Origin: Bilamarchaeum sp040758595
Lineage (GTDB): Archaea; Micrarchaeota; Micrarchaeia; Anstonellales; Bilamarchaeaceae
Length of the DNA stretch: 64,000 nucleotides
Reading direction: 5' to 3'
Assembly (NCBI GenBank): GCA_040758595.1
Contig: JBFLVJ010000005.1
Coordinates: forward strand, 23,578-87,577
Shown: positions 8,823 through 16,488 of the stretch, one piece after another
Layout: every line of letters starts with the position of its first letter
Numbering within the stretch: position 1 is the first letter of the stretch
Notes under the pieces: generated by a model
What the model was told of the DNA's origin: nothing
The model's database searches: none
Seen by the model: only the letters and a program-made list of their open reading frames with translations
Position numbers and translations under genes: made by a program

Positions 8823-9536
8823 ATGGAGAAGAAGCTAGTCCTTCCCGGAGACCACCTCTCGAGCGCAGAGGAGTCAGAGACCGGGCAGAACACCTATACG
8901 GAGAATGACGAGGTCTATGCGGCCACCGCAGGAGAGGACGCGAGCGTCCCGGGGACCGCCGAGGTGAAGACCAAGGGAAGATCGATAACGCTGCCGTACG
9001 TCGGCATGCCGGTATACTGCATGATAATCAAGGCAGGCATGAACAAGGCCATCGGAGGCTGCATGCCTGTCGATGAGGCCGAAGGGGGCAAGAGCGGGGT
9101 CAGCTTCGACGCCGTCCTGCCGGTGACCGCCATAAAGAACGCCTACGTCCGCGAGATACGCGACGAGGTGCGCGTGGGCGACATCATCAAGGCCAAGATA
9201 CAGAAGATAGACAAGAGCGGCTTCGATATAACCATGAAGCCGCACGACTGCGGGGTCATCGCCTGCTTCTGCCCCAGATGCAGGATCCAGATGGCCAAGA
9301 AAGAAGCTAACCTGTTCATATGCGGCAGCTGCGGATGGAAAGACCGCAAGAAGCTCCCGCTCGCTGAAGGAGAGGAGCCCCCGCCCGAAGAACAGCGCGA
9401 ACGCAGAGGCGGATTCGGAAGGGGCGGATTTGGCAGAGGCCCTAGAAGAGAGGGAGGCAGGAGAGGCCCGCCAAGGAGAGGCGGAGGGCATTTCGGCCGC
9501 AAGCCCGGCCCTGGCGGCAGGAGCGGCTCATATTAA
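8823..9536 (+). CDS. csl4: Exosome cap subunit Csl4 with RGG tail
   Basis: 237 residues: an N-terminal domain (VLPGDHLSSAEE), an S1 domain (about 70-150, VGMPVYCMIIKA ... VRVGDIIKAKIQKIDKSGFDI) and a zinc ribbon with CPRC (about 157-160) and CGSC (174-177), the domain order of archaeal Csl4. It is an alternative cap on the exosome. After residue 190 the protein has an Arg/Gly-rich tail (RGGFGRGGFGRG) that is not part of the core family and probably binds RNA nonspecifically. It is followed by rpoL 11 bp downstream, a pairing often seen in archaea. Confidence 0.93.
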   Translation: MEKKLVLPGDHLSSAEESETGQNTYTENDEVYAATAGEDASVPGTAEVKTKGRSITLPYVGMPVYCMIIKAGMNKAIGGCMPVDEAEGGKSGVSFDAVLPVTAIKNAYVREIRDEVRVGDIIKAKIQKIDKSGFDITMKPHDCGVIACFCPRCRIQMAKKEANLFICGSCGWKDRKKLPLAEGEEPPPEEQRERRGGFGRGGFGRGPRREGGRRGPPRRGGGHFGRKPGPGGRSGSY

Positions 9537-9547
9537 GGTGGTTTCCC

Positions 9548-9823
9548 ATGGATGTCAAGGTTTTGGTTAAAGAGAAGAACATGCTGGAGATCGAGCTGGG
9601 CGGGATAGACCAGTCGCTCGCCCAGATACTCGCTGAGAAGCTCAATGAGGACAGCGACGTGGAGTTCGCATCCTACAAGGTCGAGCACCCGATAGTGGCT
9701 TCGCCCAAGCTGTATGTCCGCACCAAGAAAGGGGACCCCTCGAAACTCGTCCTGGAGAAGCTCGACGAGCTCAAGAAGGAGCTCAGCGGTTTCAGGGAGC
9801 AGTTCAGGGACATTGTCAAATGA
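9548..9823 (+). CDS. rpoL: DNA-directed RNA polymerase subunit L (Rpo11)
   Basis: 91 residues, the normal length. The Rpb11/AC19-type dimerisation fold is shown by MLEIELGGIDQSLAQILAEKLN and EFASYKVEHPIVASPKLYV. It pairs with subunit D to nucleate polymerase assembly. ATG at 9548 follows AAGGTGG-type spacing. The stop overlaps the ATG of the signal peptidase gene by 4 bp. Confidence 0.94.
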   Translation: MDVKVLVKEKNMLEIELGGIDQSLAQILAEKLNEDSDVEFASYKVEHPIVASPKLYVRTKKGDPSKLVLEKLDELKKELSGFREQFRDIVK

Positions 9824-10821
9824 ACGCCGACCTGAAGGAGCAGCTGGGGAAGCCCCACATCCAGCTAATGATCCTTTTCACCACTCTGGCGCTCGCCCTC
9901 CTATCGAACCACCTTTTCAGGGATTCCGGTTTCCCGCTCAACATGATCTACGCGCTATTCGGCATATTGATCGTCGTGGAGCTCGCCTGGTTCGTCGCCA
10001 AGGAGGTCAAGGACGGGGCCAGCAAGTACGGGTGGAAGCACGAGGTGCTGGACAGCGTGATAGCGCTCGCGGTTGCGGTCGCCATCTGGTATGGGGCATC
10101 GTTCATGCTCAACACCAGCGCTCCGATATCGGCAGTGGTATCTTGCAGCATGCTGCCGGATCTGCAGAGAGGCGATTTCGTCATAGTCCAGGGTGCGCCC
10201 GTGGCCGCCTATGAGATAGAGATGAGCGGGGCCGAGTTCAGATCGCTCACCCAACCCTCCGATGTCAGCTACGACGGCGATTCAGCGACGGTCCCGGGCT
10301 CTGTCTACTCCTATTGCTCCATGGACAGCAAGAGCGACATGTGCCAGACGTTCATCAAGCATCCCGAGCTATTCATAGAGCAGAAAGGGCCGCTCACGTT
10401 CAGGTACGAAAGGTGCGGCCTCTCGTTCTCCAACGGAAGCGAAGCCGCCATGCCATGCCTCAAATCTGTGTCCTTCGAAGGCAAAGAGTACCTCACGGAT
10501 TATTCCAACGACATCATAGTGTACACCCCCCAAGCGGGTGATCCCTACGCCATGATCGGGGATATCGTCCATCGGGCCATGTTCAAGATAGACGTGGATG
10601 GCAAGAGCTATTACCTGACAAGAGGAGACAACAACCCGCTCCTGGACATGCAGGTCTATGATTATAGCAGGGGAAGAGGGAATCTGCCCATACCTGAGGA
10701 GAATGTGCGCGGGAAGGTGATCGCCAGGATACCTTACCTTGGCTACTTCAAGCTGTTCATATCAGGGTTCTTCACCGAGGACGCCCAGTGCAAGACGCAA
10801 TTGAGCTACACCCACGCCTAG
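9820..10821 (+). CDS. Signal peptidase I, archaeal/Sec11 type, with large insertion
   Basis: 333 residues. Three hydrophobic segments (about 14-29, 40-60, 78-98) precede the catalytic box SCSMLPDLQRGDFV, with Ser110 as nucleophile. The general base is His (about residue 251, GDIVHR) as in Sec11-type enzymes rather than Lys. A conserved acidic region, TRGDNN, follows (about 270), and a C-terminal hydrophobic stretch ends the domain. Between the Ser and His boxes sit about 130 extra residues with several Cys (SYCSMDSKSDMC, RYERCG, MPCLKS), much longer than in typical archaeal homologues. It removes signal peptides of exported proteins such as those near 33, 38 and 63 kb. Confidence 0.85.
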   Translation: MNADLKEQLGKPHIQLMILFTTLALALLSNHLFRDSGFPLNMIYALFGILIVVELAWFVAKEVKDGASKYGWKHEVLDSVIALAVAVAIWYGASFMLNTSAPISAVVSCSMLPDLQRGDFVIVQGAPVAAYEIEMSGAEFRSLTQPSDVSYDGDSATVPGSVYSYCSMDSKSDMCQTFIKHPELFIEQKGPLTFRYERCGLSFSNGSEAAMPCLKSVSFEGKEYLTDYSNDIIVYTPQAGDPYAMIGDIVHRAMFKIDVDGKSYYLTRGDNNPLLDMQVYDYSRGRGNLPIPEENVRGKVIARIPYLGYFKLFISGFFTEDAQCKTQLSYTHA

Positions 10822-10826
10822 GCACG

Positions 10827-10893
10827 GCATCCAGAACGCGAAACCCGAGACCGTAAACACGAGGCGGAAGACCTGATGCCGGAAACCGGATGC
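10827..10893. repeat. CCGGTTTCCGGT-type element, copy 2
   Basis: The 74-bp gap between convergent genes is almost entirely this element. It is bounded by GCATCC and GGATGC and contains CGAAACCCGAGACCG and CCGGAAACCGG. It could act as a bidirectional hairpin terminator. Confidence 0.5.
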
Positions 10894-10895
10894 AG

Positions 10896-11645
10896 TCATC
10901 CGTAATGGCTTCCCCGGAACTCGCTCGTTATTATCTCCTTCAGCTTCCCTAAGATATCCTGCTTCTCCTTCTCAGGCAGATTCAGCTTATCGAGCCGCCC
11001 CTCCCACTCTATCAGGGCGCTCACCACCCGGTTGAAGGTGCGCTCGCTGTCAGTGTAGCGGGCGTATGCGAGCAGTGCGGTGAGTGCGTATTTCGACTCC
11101 GATGCGCCCAGCGCTTCGAGTATCGCAGCCCTCAGGACATGCACCGCCTCGTTCTCCACCGAACAGAGGAACGAATAATGGTATGTGAGGAGCTTGGCGG
11201 CATCATCCCCATGGAGGCGGCCCAGGAAGCTGATCATCTCGGCCAGTCCCTCGAGAGAGGTATTGTAGTTGAATATTGCCCGGTAGACGTTCATCCGGTG
11301 CTGCGGCGCCTGGAGCGAGGGGTTCTTCATCCTGAAATACTCCTGGGTGTGCATTATCTTCAGTTCCATGCTCCCGGCGAGGTTCTCGTGAATCATATAA
11401 AGGAGCATCTGCCGCACCGTCTCATTGCCCTCCCTGTATACCCTCTCGAGCTTTGCGACCGCCTCGTCCTTGGAATGCTCGTTGACCGCTACCGGATAGA
11501 ATTTGAGCGCGTAGATGGCGGTCTCCATATCCTTGGCCTTGGCCGCCATCTCCTTCTGCTCAGGGGTCGCTTCCTTCTGCGGGGCTTTGGCTTCCTTCGC
11601 AGGGCCTTTGCCGGCCTTCTCCGAAGAACTCTTCTTCTTGGTCAA
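10896..11645 (-). CDS. Helical protein of unknown function
   Basis: 249 residues. The first 40 are Lys/Ala/Glu-rich and low-complexity (SSSEKAGKGPAKEAKAP). The rest is predicted from composition to be all alpha-helical, resembling HEAT-type repeats (e.g. VRQMLLYMIHENLAGSMELK, LRAAILEALGASESKYALTALLAYAR). There are no membrane segments or catalytic motifs. It is divergent from rdgB across 65 bp. I do not recognise the family; the even composition and length support a real gene. Confidence 0.75.
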   Translation of the reverse strand: MTKKKSSSEKAGKGPAKEAKAPQKEATPEQKEMAAKAKDMETAIYALKFYPVAVNEHSKDEAVAKLERVYREGNETVRQMLLYMIHENLAGSMELKIMHTQEYFRMKNPSLQAPQHRMNVYRAIFNYNTSLEGLAEMISFLGRLHGDDAAKLLTYHYSFLCSVENEAVHVLRAAILEALGASESKYALTALLAYARYTDSERTFNRVVSALIEWEGRLDKLNLPEKEKQDILGKLKEIITSEFRGSHYG

Positions 11646-11710
11646 ACGATCACCGTCCTGACGGATGTTGTCCCCCTATGTTTTAATCCCCTCCGGTCGA
11701 AAAGAGCTGC

Positions 11711-12256
11711 ATGGAGCTCCTTTTCGCCACGTCGAACGCCCATAAATTCGAGGAGGCATCAGCCATGCTCTTGGCCAGGGGCATCAAGTTGAGGCGTCTC
11801 CCCTTCGAGCACCGGGAGATACGCTCGGACAGCCTGGAGGAGATAGCCCGGGAGGCTGTCGATGCCGCCTTCAGGAAGTGCGGGAAGCCGGTATTCGTCG
11901 AGGATACCGGCCTCTTCGTGGAGGCGCTCGACGGATTCCCAGGCACGTACTCGGGCTGGGCGCTAAAGAAGATAGGGTATCAAGGCCTGCTCAAGCTGCT
12001 CTCCGGAGTGGATGAGCGCTCGGCCTATTTCGAGGCCTGCATAGCATACCACGACGGGAATGGCGTCTCGGTGTTCCGGGGGCGCTGCGATGGCGCTATT
12101 ACCGAAGAGCCCGCAGGCGATGGCGGCTTCGGATTCGACCCGGTATTCGTACCGTCGGGCCATTCTCAGACGTTCGCCCAAAACATACCATTAAAAAACA
12201 AGCTCTCGCATAGATATAAATCCCTTTTAGAATTCTCTAAGAGTCTATATTCCTAG
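11711..12256 (+). CDS. rdgB: XTP/dITP pyrophosphatase (RdgB/HAM1 family)
   Basis: 181 residues with the family motifs FATSNAHKFEEA (N-terminal nucleotide-binding loop), VEDTGLFVEALDGFPGTYS (metal site), GDGGFGFDPVF and HRYKSLLEF near the C-terminus. It hydrolyses non-canonical purine triphosphates (ITP, dITP, XTP) to keep them out of nucleic acids. Length is normal. It starts right after a divergent promoter region shared with the helical protein. Confidence 0.95.
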   Translation: MELLFATSNAHKFEEASAMLLARGIKLRRLPFEHREIRSDSLEEIAREAVDAAFRKCGKPVFVEDTGLFVEALDGFPGTYSGWALKKIGYQGLLKLLSGVDERSAYFEACIAYHDGNGVSVFRGRCDGAITEEPAGDGGFGFDPVFVPSGHSQTFAQNIPLKNKLSHRYKSLLEFSKSLYS

Positions 12257-12276
12257 ATGGTGGATTGCATATGGCA

Positions 12277-12309
12277 TTGACCGGAGCTACCGGTCAAGTA
12301 TAAAAATTT
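12277..12309 (+). promoter_or_regulatory. Hairpin abutting the rps15 TATA box
   Basis: A perfect 8-bp inverted repeat, TTGACCGG-AGCTA-CCGGTCAA (12277-12297), is followed directly by the TATA-like GTATAAAAATTT (12298-12309) upstream of rps15. It could be an rdgB terminator or an operator for the ribosomal gene pair. Confidence 0.4.
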
Positions 12310-12337
12310 CTAGAAGGGATGAAAGAGGGAAATTTTT

Positions 12338-12793
12338 ATGGCAAGATTGCATTCAAAGAAGAAGGGCAAATCCGGGACGAAGAGGCCCAAGAGCAGGGAC
12401 TCCCCAGAATGGACCCCTATGGAGAAGGCGGAGATGGAAGAAGCCATCCTGAAGATGGCCCGCGAGGGCATGGGCGCTGCCAGGATAGGCCTGGTCATGC
12501 GCGACCAGCACGGAGTTCCGAACCTGCGGGCCCAGCTGGGCATGCCGCTCCGGAAGTTCCTGGCAAAGGAGAAGGCTGGTGCGGAATATCCGGAGGATCT
12601 GCTCGATCTGATCAAGAAAGCGGTCCGCATGTCCGGACACCTCAAGGCATCCAAGAAGGATGTGCACAACAAGGTCAAGCTCATGCATGTCGAGTCCAAG
12701 ATACAGAGGCTCGTAAGCTATTATGGCAAGAAGGGCATGCTGCCTGCCGGTTGGAGATACGACCGGGAGAAGGCTTCGCTCTTAGTCAAGTGA
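12338..12793 (+). CDS. rps15: 30S ribosomal protein uS15
   Basis: 151 residues, with the archaeal/eukaryotic N-terminal extension (MARLHSKKKGKSGTKRP) and the S15 core GVPNLRAQLGMPL ... RLVSYYGKKGMLPAGWRYD. uS15 binds the central domain of 16S rRNA. It is followed 10 bp later by eS1, so the two are probably cotranscribed from the TATA box at 12298. Confidence 0.96.
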   Translation: MARLHSKKKGKSGTKRPKSRDSPEWTPMEKAEMEEAILKMAREGMGAARIGLVMRDQHGVPNLRAQLGMPLRKFLAKEKAGAEYPEDLLDLIKKAVRMSGHLKASKKDVHNKVKLMHVESKIQRLVSYYGKKGMLPAGWRYDREKASLLVK

Positions 12794-12803
12794 TGGTGAT
12801 TCT

Positions 12804-13397
12804 CTGGCAGGCAAGAAAGTCAAGACTGTGGACAAGTGGAAAGCGAAGAAATGGTACAGCGTCAAGGCGCCCCAGATGTTCGAGACCAAGGAGATCTGCG
12901 AGGCGGTGGCAGGCGACGAGAAACTGCTCAATAACAGGATCGTGAGGAGCAGCCTGATGGACCTTGGCATGGGCGGGGCATCCCAGATGGCCATGTTCAC
13001 CACCCTGCGCTTCAGGATAACCGATGTGAATGGCAACGACGCCAACACCAAGCTCCTGGGCCACGAGATATCGACATCGTTCATCAAGACGTTCGCCAGG
13101 CGCGGCAAGTCCCTCATCCACCAGGTGGTGGACGAGAAGACCAAGGACAACGAGGACCTCAGATTGAAGGTCATCGCGGTCACTGGGGCCAGGGTGAGCG
13201 AGAACACCAAAAGGAACCTCAGGAGCGCCCTCATCGATGAGTGCAAGAAGGGCATCGCCGAGAAGAGCTTCGACGAAGTGATCCAGGATGTCATCTACGG
13301 CAGGTTCTCATCCAAGCTCTTCAGCAGGCTTAAGACCATAACCAAGATGAGGCGCGTGGAGATACGCAAATCCGAGCGCGGCGAAGTCTTCAAGTGA
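12804..13397 (+). CDS. rps3ae: 30S ribosomal protein eS1 (S3Ae), probable CTG start
   Basis: The core (KAKKWYSVKAPQMFETKEI ... RRVEIRKSERGEVFK) is archaeal eS1, a small-subunit protein near the mRNA exit. The first standard start is GTG 12828, but that is 27 nt from any SD-like motif and cuts off a Lys-rich N-terminus (AGKKVKTVDKW) that fits the family. CTG 12804 sits 3 nt after GGTGAT (12795-12800), the same spacing seen for the TTG-started gene at 2551 and the giant gene. I therefore chose CTG; GTG 12828 remains the alternative. The protein would be 197 residues. Confidence 0.9.
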   Translation: MAGKKVKTVDKWKAKKWYSVKAPQMFETKEICEAVAGDEKLLNNRIVRSSLMDLGMGGASQMAMFTTLRFRITDVNGNDANTKLLGHEISTSFIKTFARRGKSLIHQVVDEKTKDNEDLRLKVIAVTGARVSENTKRNLRSALIDECKKGIAEKSFDEVIQDVIYGRFSSKLFSRLKTITKMRRVEIRKSERGEVFK

Positions 13398-13423
13398 TGA
13401 TCACGTCATAACGGTTTGGCCAA

Positions 13424-13545
13424 GGCGGTTTCCGGTTCCCTGTTTCCGGTCTTGGGTTTCCTGTTTCGCATGAACGCAAAACCCTGAACCCGCAACGGGA
13501 AACCATGGGGCTGCTGCCCCAAGTCCTCGAAGCCCTTCGGGCTTC
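13424..13545. repeat. CCGGTTTCCGGT-type element copy 3 plus two perfect hairpins
   Basis: The 189-bp gap between eS1 and NAC holds GGCGGTTTCCGGTTCCC and CTGTTTCCGGTC (13424-13452), an inverted arm ending AACGGGAAACC (13504), then GGGGC-TGCT-GCCCC (13507-13520) and GAAGCCC-TTC-GGGCTTC (13529-13545). No ORF is evident. Confidence 0.55.
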
Positions 13546-13586
13546 AAGGCCGGCTGCGGGATACCGGAGACTTAGGAGAGTTGCTT

Positions 13587-13922
13587 ATGATACCTGGAGG
13601 TATGGACCCGAAGAAGATGCAGGCCATGATGCGCCAGATGGGCATCAAAAGCGAGGAGATAGATGCCAGCAGGGTCGTCATCGAGACATCCTCCGGAGCG
13701 CTTATTATCGAGAACCCCCAGGTGGTCCAGGTGACCATGCAGGGGCAGAGATCCTTCCAGATATCCGGAGACGTGAAGAAAGAGGAGCGGATATCCGATG
13801 AGGATGTGAAGATGGTGATGGAGCAGGCCGGGTGCTCTGAAGAGCAGGCCAGGGCGGCTCTCGAAGAGAATGGCGGGGATATCGCCCAAGCGATACTCTC
13901 GCTCTCTGAAGCCAAGGAATAA
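13587..13922 (+). CDS. nac: Nascent polypeptide-associated complex protein (NAC)
   Basis: 111 residues. The NAC domain (residues about 15-60, RVVIETSSGALIIENPQVV ... SFQISGD) and C-terminal UBA domain (residues about 72-108, EDVKMVMEQAGCSEEQARAALE) are both present, as in the archaeal homodimeric NAC that binds ribosomes and nascent chains. I chose ATG 13587, which has TAGGAG 8 nt upstream, over an in-frame TTG at 13581. Its place after rps15-eS1 suits a ribosome-associated role. Confidence 0.94.
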   Translation: MIPGGMDPKKMQAMMRQMGIKSEEIDASRVVIETSSGALIIENPQVVQVTMQGQRSFQISGDVKKEERISDEDVKMVMEQAGCSEEQARAALEENGGDIAQAILSLSEAKE

Positions 13923-13946
13923 AAATCTTGGGCGAGTTGTCGTTCT

Positions 13947-14519
13947 ATGGCGGTGAGGCGTGAGCTCATGCTCATTCTGGCGCTCGTGATAGTCATCGCG
14001 GTGCTGGTCAAGGTTGTCGAATTCTTCAGGGCAGATGTCGTGGAAGCGGACGCCAGCAAGTTCGTGCTGGAGGACCTGAGATCCAGATACCCGAACGCCG
14101 AGATAGGCATCATGACGATAACGCCGAAGAACAACCCTTCCGGGGAGCGCTATTTCGAGGTCAAGGCTAAAGTGACGAAGTATGCGGAGAGCGCCTGCCC
14201 TGAGAGGTCGCACATATTCTATAATTACCCGGCCCAGAACTTCGTCGCACAGCCTGCCGAGGTGATAACCTCCGGATGCCAGGTCTGCACCGAAGGGATA
14301 TGCACCATAGCATTCCCAGAGGAGGCCATCATAGCCTCGCACACCCTCCTGGGCACCGAAGAGGTCGAACGGTTCATCCAATACAACGATGATGCCGAGC
14401 CGAGCGTCTATGAGAAAGAGGACTCCTGGACCGTGAAATGGGATTCGCTCTCCGGATATGTGATTGTGAATCTCCACAGGAACGGCAGCATCCTGGGCGT
14501 GGAGTCTAATCCACCCTGA
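13947..14519 (+). CDS. Membrane-anchored extracytoplasmic protein of unknown function
   Basis: 190 residues: one N-terminal membrane helix (residues about 7-25, LMLILALVIVIAVLVKVV) with a positive cytoplasmic start, then a soluble domain with four Cys arranged as ACPERS and CQVCTEGIC that could form disulfides outside the cell. It starts 24 bp after NAC and overlaps the end of rtcA by 14 bp on the opposite strand. I do not recognise the family. Confidence 0.75.
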   Translation: MAVRRELMLILALVIVIAVLVKVVEFFRADVVEADASKFVLEDLRSRYPNAEIGIMTITPKNNPSGERYFEVKAKVTKYAESACPERSHIFYNYPAQNFVAQPAEVITSGCQVCTEGICTIAFPEEAIIASHTLLGTEEVERFIQYNDDAEPSVYEKEDSWTVKWDSLSGYVIVNLHRNGSILGVESNPP

Positions 14520-15471
14520 TTTTGCCTTCATCCAAATCGATTTTCCGCTCGATGAATCTTGAGATCACGTAGGCGTTTGTCTTGAGGTGCTCGGTCACCT
14601 GGCTGGCCCGGTAGGATGACGGTCCCTCGGCCAGAGCGGCATATAAGAGAAGCTGGTCGGCGAGGTGCATATCGACATCCCACTTCTCGGCATTCAGCGC
14701 ATCGAGCGCTTCTTTGGCCACGATGTCCGCCCGCTTGCCTTTCTCGCCCAGCGAGTATGCTCCGCGGAAGCCCCGCCATGCGGTCACCGCGTTCCCGGGG
14801 GAGAGCGCATGCTCCTCCCGTATCATGATATGGCTGATGTCGTTCTCCATGAACACCTTCTTCTCGCGGATCGCTATCTTGAGCGGGAGGTCGGCCAGCC
14901 GGATGAGGACGGTGACGTGCTCGTCCTGCAGCCAGGATGAATGGCCTTTCAGCTGGGAGGGTTTGACCGTGAGTTCTATCTTCCCGCCGCCTTTCGGATA
15001 GTAACCCGTACGGATGAGTTTTGTCTCCACATCCGCCCCGAAGAGTCGGATGGCCGGGAGGAAGACGCGCTCGAAATAGTCGTAGCCGGGGGCTTTCATC
15101 ACATGGGTGCCGCCGGTGATGGAAAGCTCGCTGGGTTTGGATGCCTTGAGCAGGATGGGAATCAGCGTCTGGGCGACGAGGGTGACCGAGCCCGCGGTGC
15201 CTATATCGAGGTCATACTTGCCGCCGACTATGGGACCCGGCTCGAATGAGAGCTCGGTGCTCTCCAGCTCGGCTCCGGTGAGGGTGCCGCGGCAGACCTT
15301 TCTGACTGCCTTGCACGCGGTCAGGTGCTGCGACCTCAGGCCCGGATTGGAGCGCTTGGCACGGATGTTTGAGATCCGGAAGGGCTTTTGTGTTATTGCT
15401 GACAGGGTGAGCGATGTCCTCAAAATCTGTCCGCCAGATTCGCCATATGAGCCGTCAATCTCTACCGCCAT
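14506..15471 (-). CDS. rtcA: RNA 3'-terminal phosphate cyclase
   Basis: 321 residues with N-terminal GSYGESGGQILRTSLTLSA, the internal RAKRSNPGLRSQHLTA and GSVTLVAQTLIPIL, and the C-terminal DMHLADQLLLYAAL, whose His (about residue 269) is the adenylated nucleophile in this family. It converts RNA 3'-phosphates to 2',3'-cyclic phosphates using ATP. Full length and intact. With thpR at 3.5 kb it suggests active RNA end processing, in keeping with intron-containing tRNAs in the window. Confidence 0.95.
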   Translation of the reverse strand: MAVEIDGSYGESGGQILRTSLTLSAITQKPFRISNIRAKRSNPGLRSQHLTACKAVRKVCRGTLTGAELESTELSFEPGPIVGGKYDLDIGTAGSVTLVAQTLIPILLKASKPSELSITGGTHVMKAPGYDYFERVFLPAIRLFGADVETKLIRTGYYPKGGGKIELTVKPSQLKGHSSWLQDEHVTVLIRLADLPLKIAIREKKVFMENDISHIMIREEHALSPGNAVTAWRGFRGAYSLGEKGKRADIVAKEALDALNAEKWDVDMHLADQLLLYAALAEGPSSYRASQVTEHLKTNAYVISRFIERKIDLDEGKIRVD

Positions 15472-15513
15472 GTCAGTACATCTCCAGGACTAATTATGAA
15501 GTTTGGGGTCTGC

Positions 15514-15668
15514 CTCAGGAAGTTTGTCGAGTTCCGAAGGAACCCGCTCAGGTCGCTTTGCGACCTGGGTGTCCGAGACTGAAGGTCTCGAACACGGCTA
15601 GCCGGGACATCTTTGATTTCCCGACAATTGATGAAACGTTAACCTGGGTCAGACTGGAGGAAAGTTTC
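15514..15668. repeat. 155-bp multi-hairpin repeat A, copy 1
   Basis: About 92% identical over 155 bp to 47680-47834, without gaps. It holds a row of hairpins: GTTCC-GAA-GGAAC, GGTCGC-TTT-GCGACC, GAGAC-TGAAG-GTCTC within GTGT/ACAC, and GGGACATC/GATTTCCC, all between TTGTCG and CGACAA, which can pair as a closing stem. The gap 15472-15957 has no protein gene I believe in; the rest of it holds the hairpin and RNA candidate listed next. Confidence 0.8.
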
Positions 15669-15686
15669 ATGCATGAAAAGAAGTAG

Positions 15687-15708
15687 GCCAGCGGTTTGAC
15701 CCGCTGGC
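15687..15708. repeat. Perfect 8-bp hairpin downstream of repeat A
   Basis: GCCAGCGG-TTTGAC-CCGCTGGC lies 18 bp after repeat A copy 1. It is not present after copy 2. Confidence 0.5.
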
Positions 15709-15770
15709 AAGGCGACCAGTTATCCTCCCATGCACTTAAAACGAGCATGAACCAACAGTATGTTAGACTA

Positions 15771-15862
15771 CTCATATATATAAAGGTTGTGCCGATTGTG
15801 GGCGATTTTGAACGCCTGTGAGGTTTTCGACGAGAAATCGGCTGTCGGAGGCGCTTTTTTCA
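15771..15862 (+). ncRNA. Candidate small RNA with strong TATA box and T-run end
   Basis: CATATATATAAAGG (about 15773-15786) is one of the clearest TATA boxes in the window, yet no plausible protein starts within 150 bp. A transcript starting near 15808 would contain GGCGATTTTGAACGCC (hairpin) and end at GGAGGCGC followed by TTTTTT (15855-15860). The frame running through it (from TTG 15787) has atypical composition. I see no C/D or H/ACA boxes. It could instead be a distal promoter for the gene at 15958. Confidence 0.3.
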
Positions 15863-15926
15863 CAAAATCCTGTCGTCAAAACGAGAAATCAGTGTCTTTT
15901 CTCGCCAATATTCGCAGCCGGAACAG

Positions 15927-15936
15927 ATTTTTAAAG
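15927..15936 (+). promoter_or_regulatory. TATA box of the gene at 15958
   Basis: ATTTTTAAAG ends about 22 bp before ATG 15958, which fits a leaderless transcript and decides that start over upstream alternatives. Confidence 0.5.
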
Positions 15937-15957
15937 AAGTCAGGCCCATCTATCACC

Positions 15958-16488
15958 ATGCCTAAAAGCGGACCGGCGCCTGCCGGAAAAGAGGGGAAAG
16001 TCCTCCAGTTTCCGGACAGGAAAAGACAGGGCGATGTGATGGCGGACAGGCTGGCCCCTGTGGACAGGCGGAAAAGCCTGGCTTTCCTTGGCAGCTACGC
16101 TCAGGTGCCAAAAAGCATGGAAGATGTCCTGGCCATACCGGACACCCTCTACCTTGTCGAAAGCGATTCCCTCTCTTCAGACAGGATGCGCAGCCTGATG
16201 AGCGCCGCAGGCGCCCTGGCATATGGCGGAGCGATAACGCCCGAGATGATAAAGGAGCTGCCGGATTACGGCATCCACGTCATCCAGAGGGGCAATACCG
16301 CATTCTGCCTTTTCCTGGACAGATCCCGCAAGGTGATGGTCTGGGAATCCCTGGGGAACGCGCTCGGCGGGGATCTCTCATGGGGCTTCTTCGAGTCGTC
16401 GCTCAGACGGGCATTGGACGATGCCAAGGGACGCAAGGGAGCGTTCACGCTGATTCTCTATAAGGAATCCACACCGGAGAAGTACTGA
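15958..16488 (+). CDS. Giant-locus small protein P1 (paralogue of 32120-32662)
   Basis: 176 residues. It begins with a Lys/Pro-rich stretch ending GKVLQFPDRK, then an alpha/beta domain ending FCLFLDRSRKVMVWESLGNALGGDLSW. The gene at 32120 shares the same order: GKVLPFP, 'fa.vP.s...al.lPe.l', FCVLLDKRRKILVMAELGNTLGSGLSW and a final beta strand. No membrane segments or known motifs are visible. Its stop abuts the stop of the giant gene (16488/16489), so the two are convergent. Family unknown; the paralogy ties it to the island. Confidence 0.75.
   Translation: MPKSGPAPAGKEGKVLQFPDRKRQGDVMADRLAPVDRRKSLAFLGSYAQVPKSMEDVLAIPDTLYLVESDSLSSDRMRSLMSAAGALAYGGAITPEMIKELPDYGIHVIQRGNTAFCLFLDRSRKVMVWESLGNALGGDLSWGFFESSLRRALDDAKGRKGAFTLILYKESTPEKY

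Noticed and set aside
15493..15686. Peptide frame through repeat A, also open in copy 2
   Set aside because: The shared peptide follows from shared DNA; hairpins and the lack of a consistent start or stop argue for a non-coding repeat.
15787..15957. 57-codon N-terminal extension of protein P1a from a TTG
   Set aside because: The TATA box at 15927 and ATG 15958 fit a leaderless start; the extension has atypical composition and P1b has no such part.
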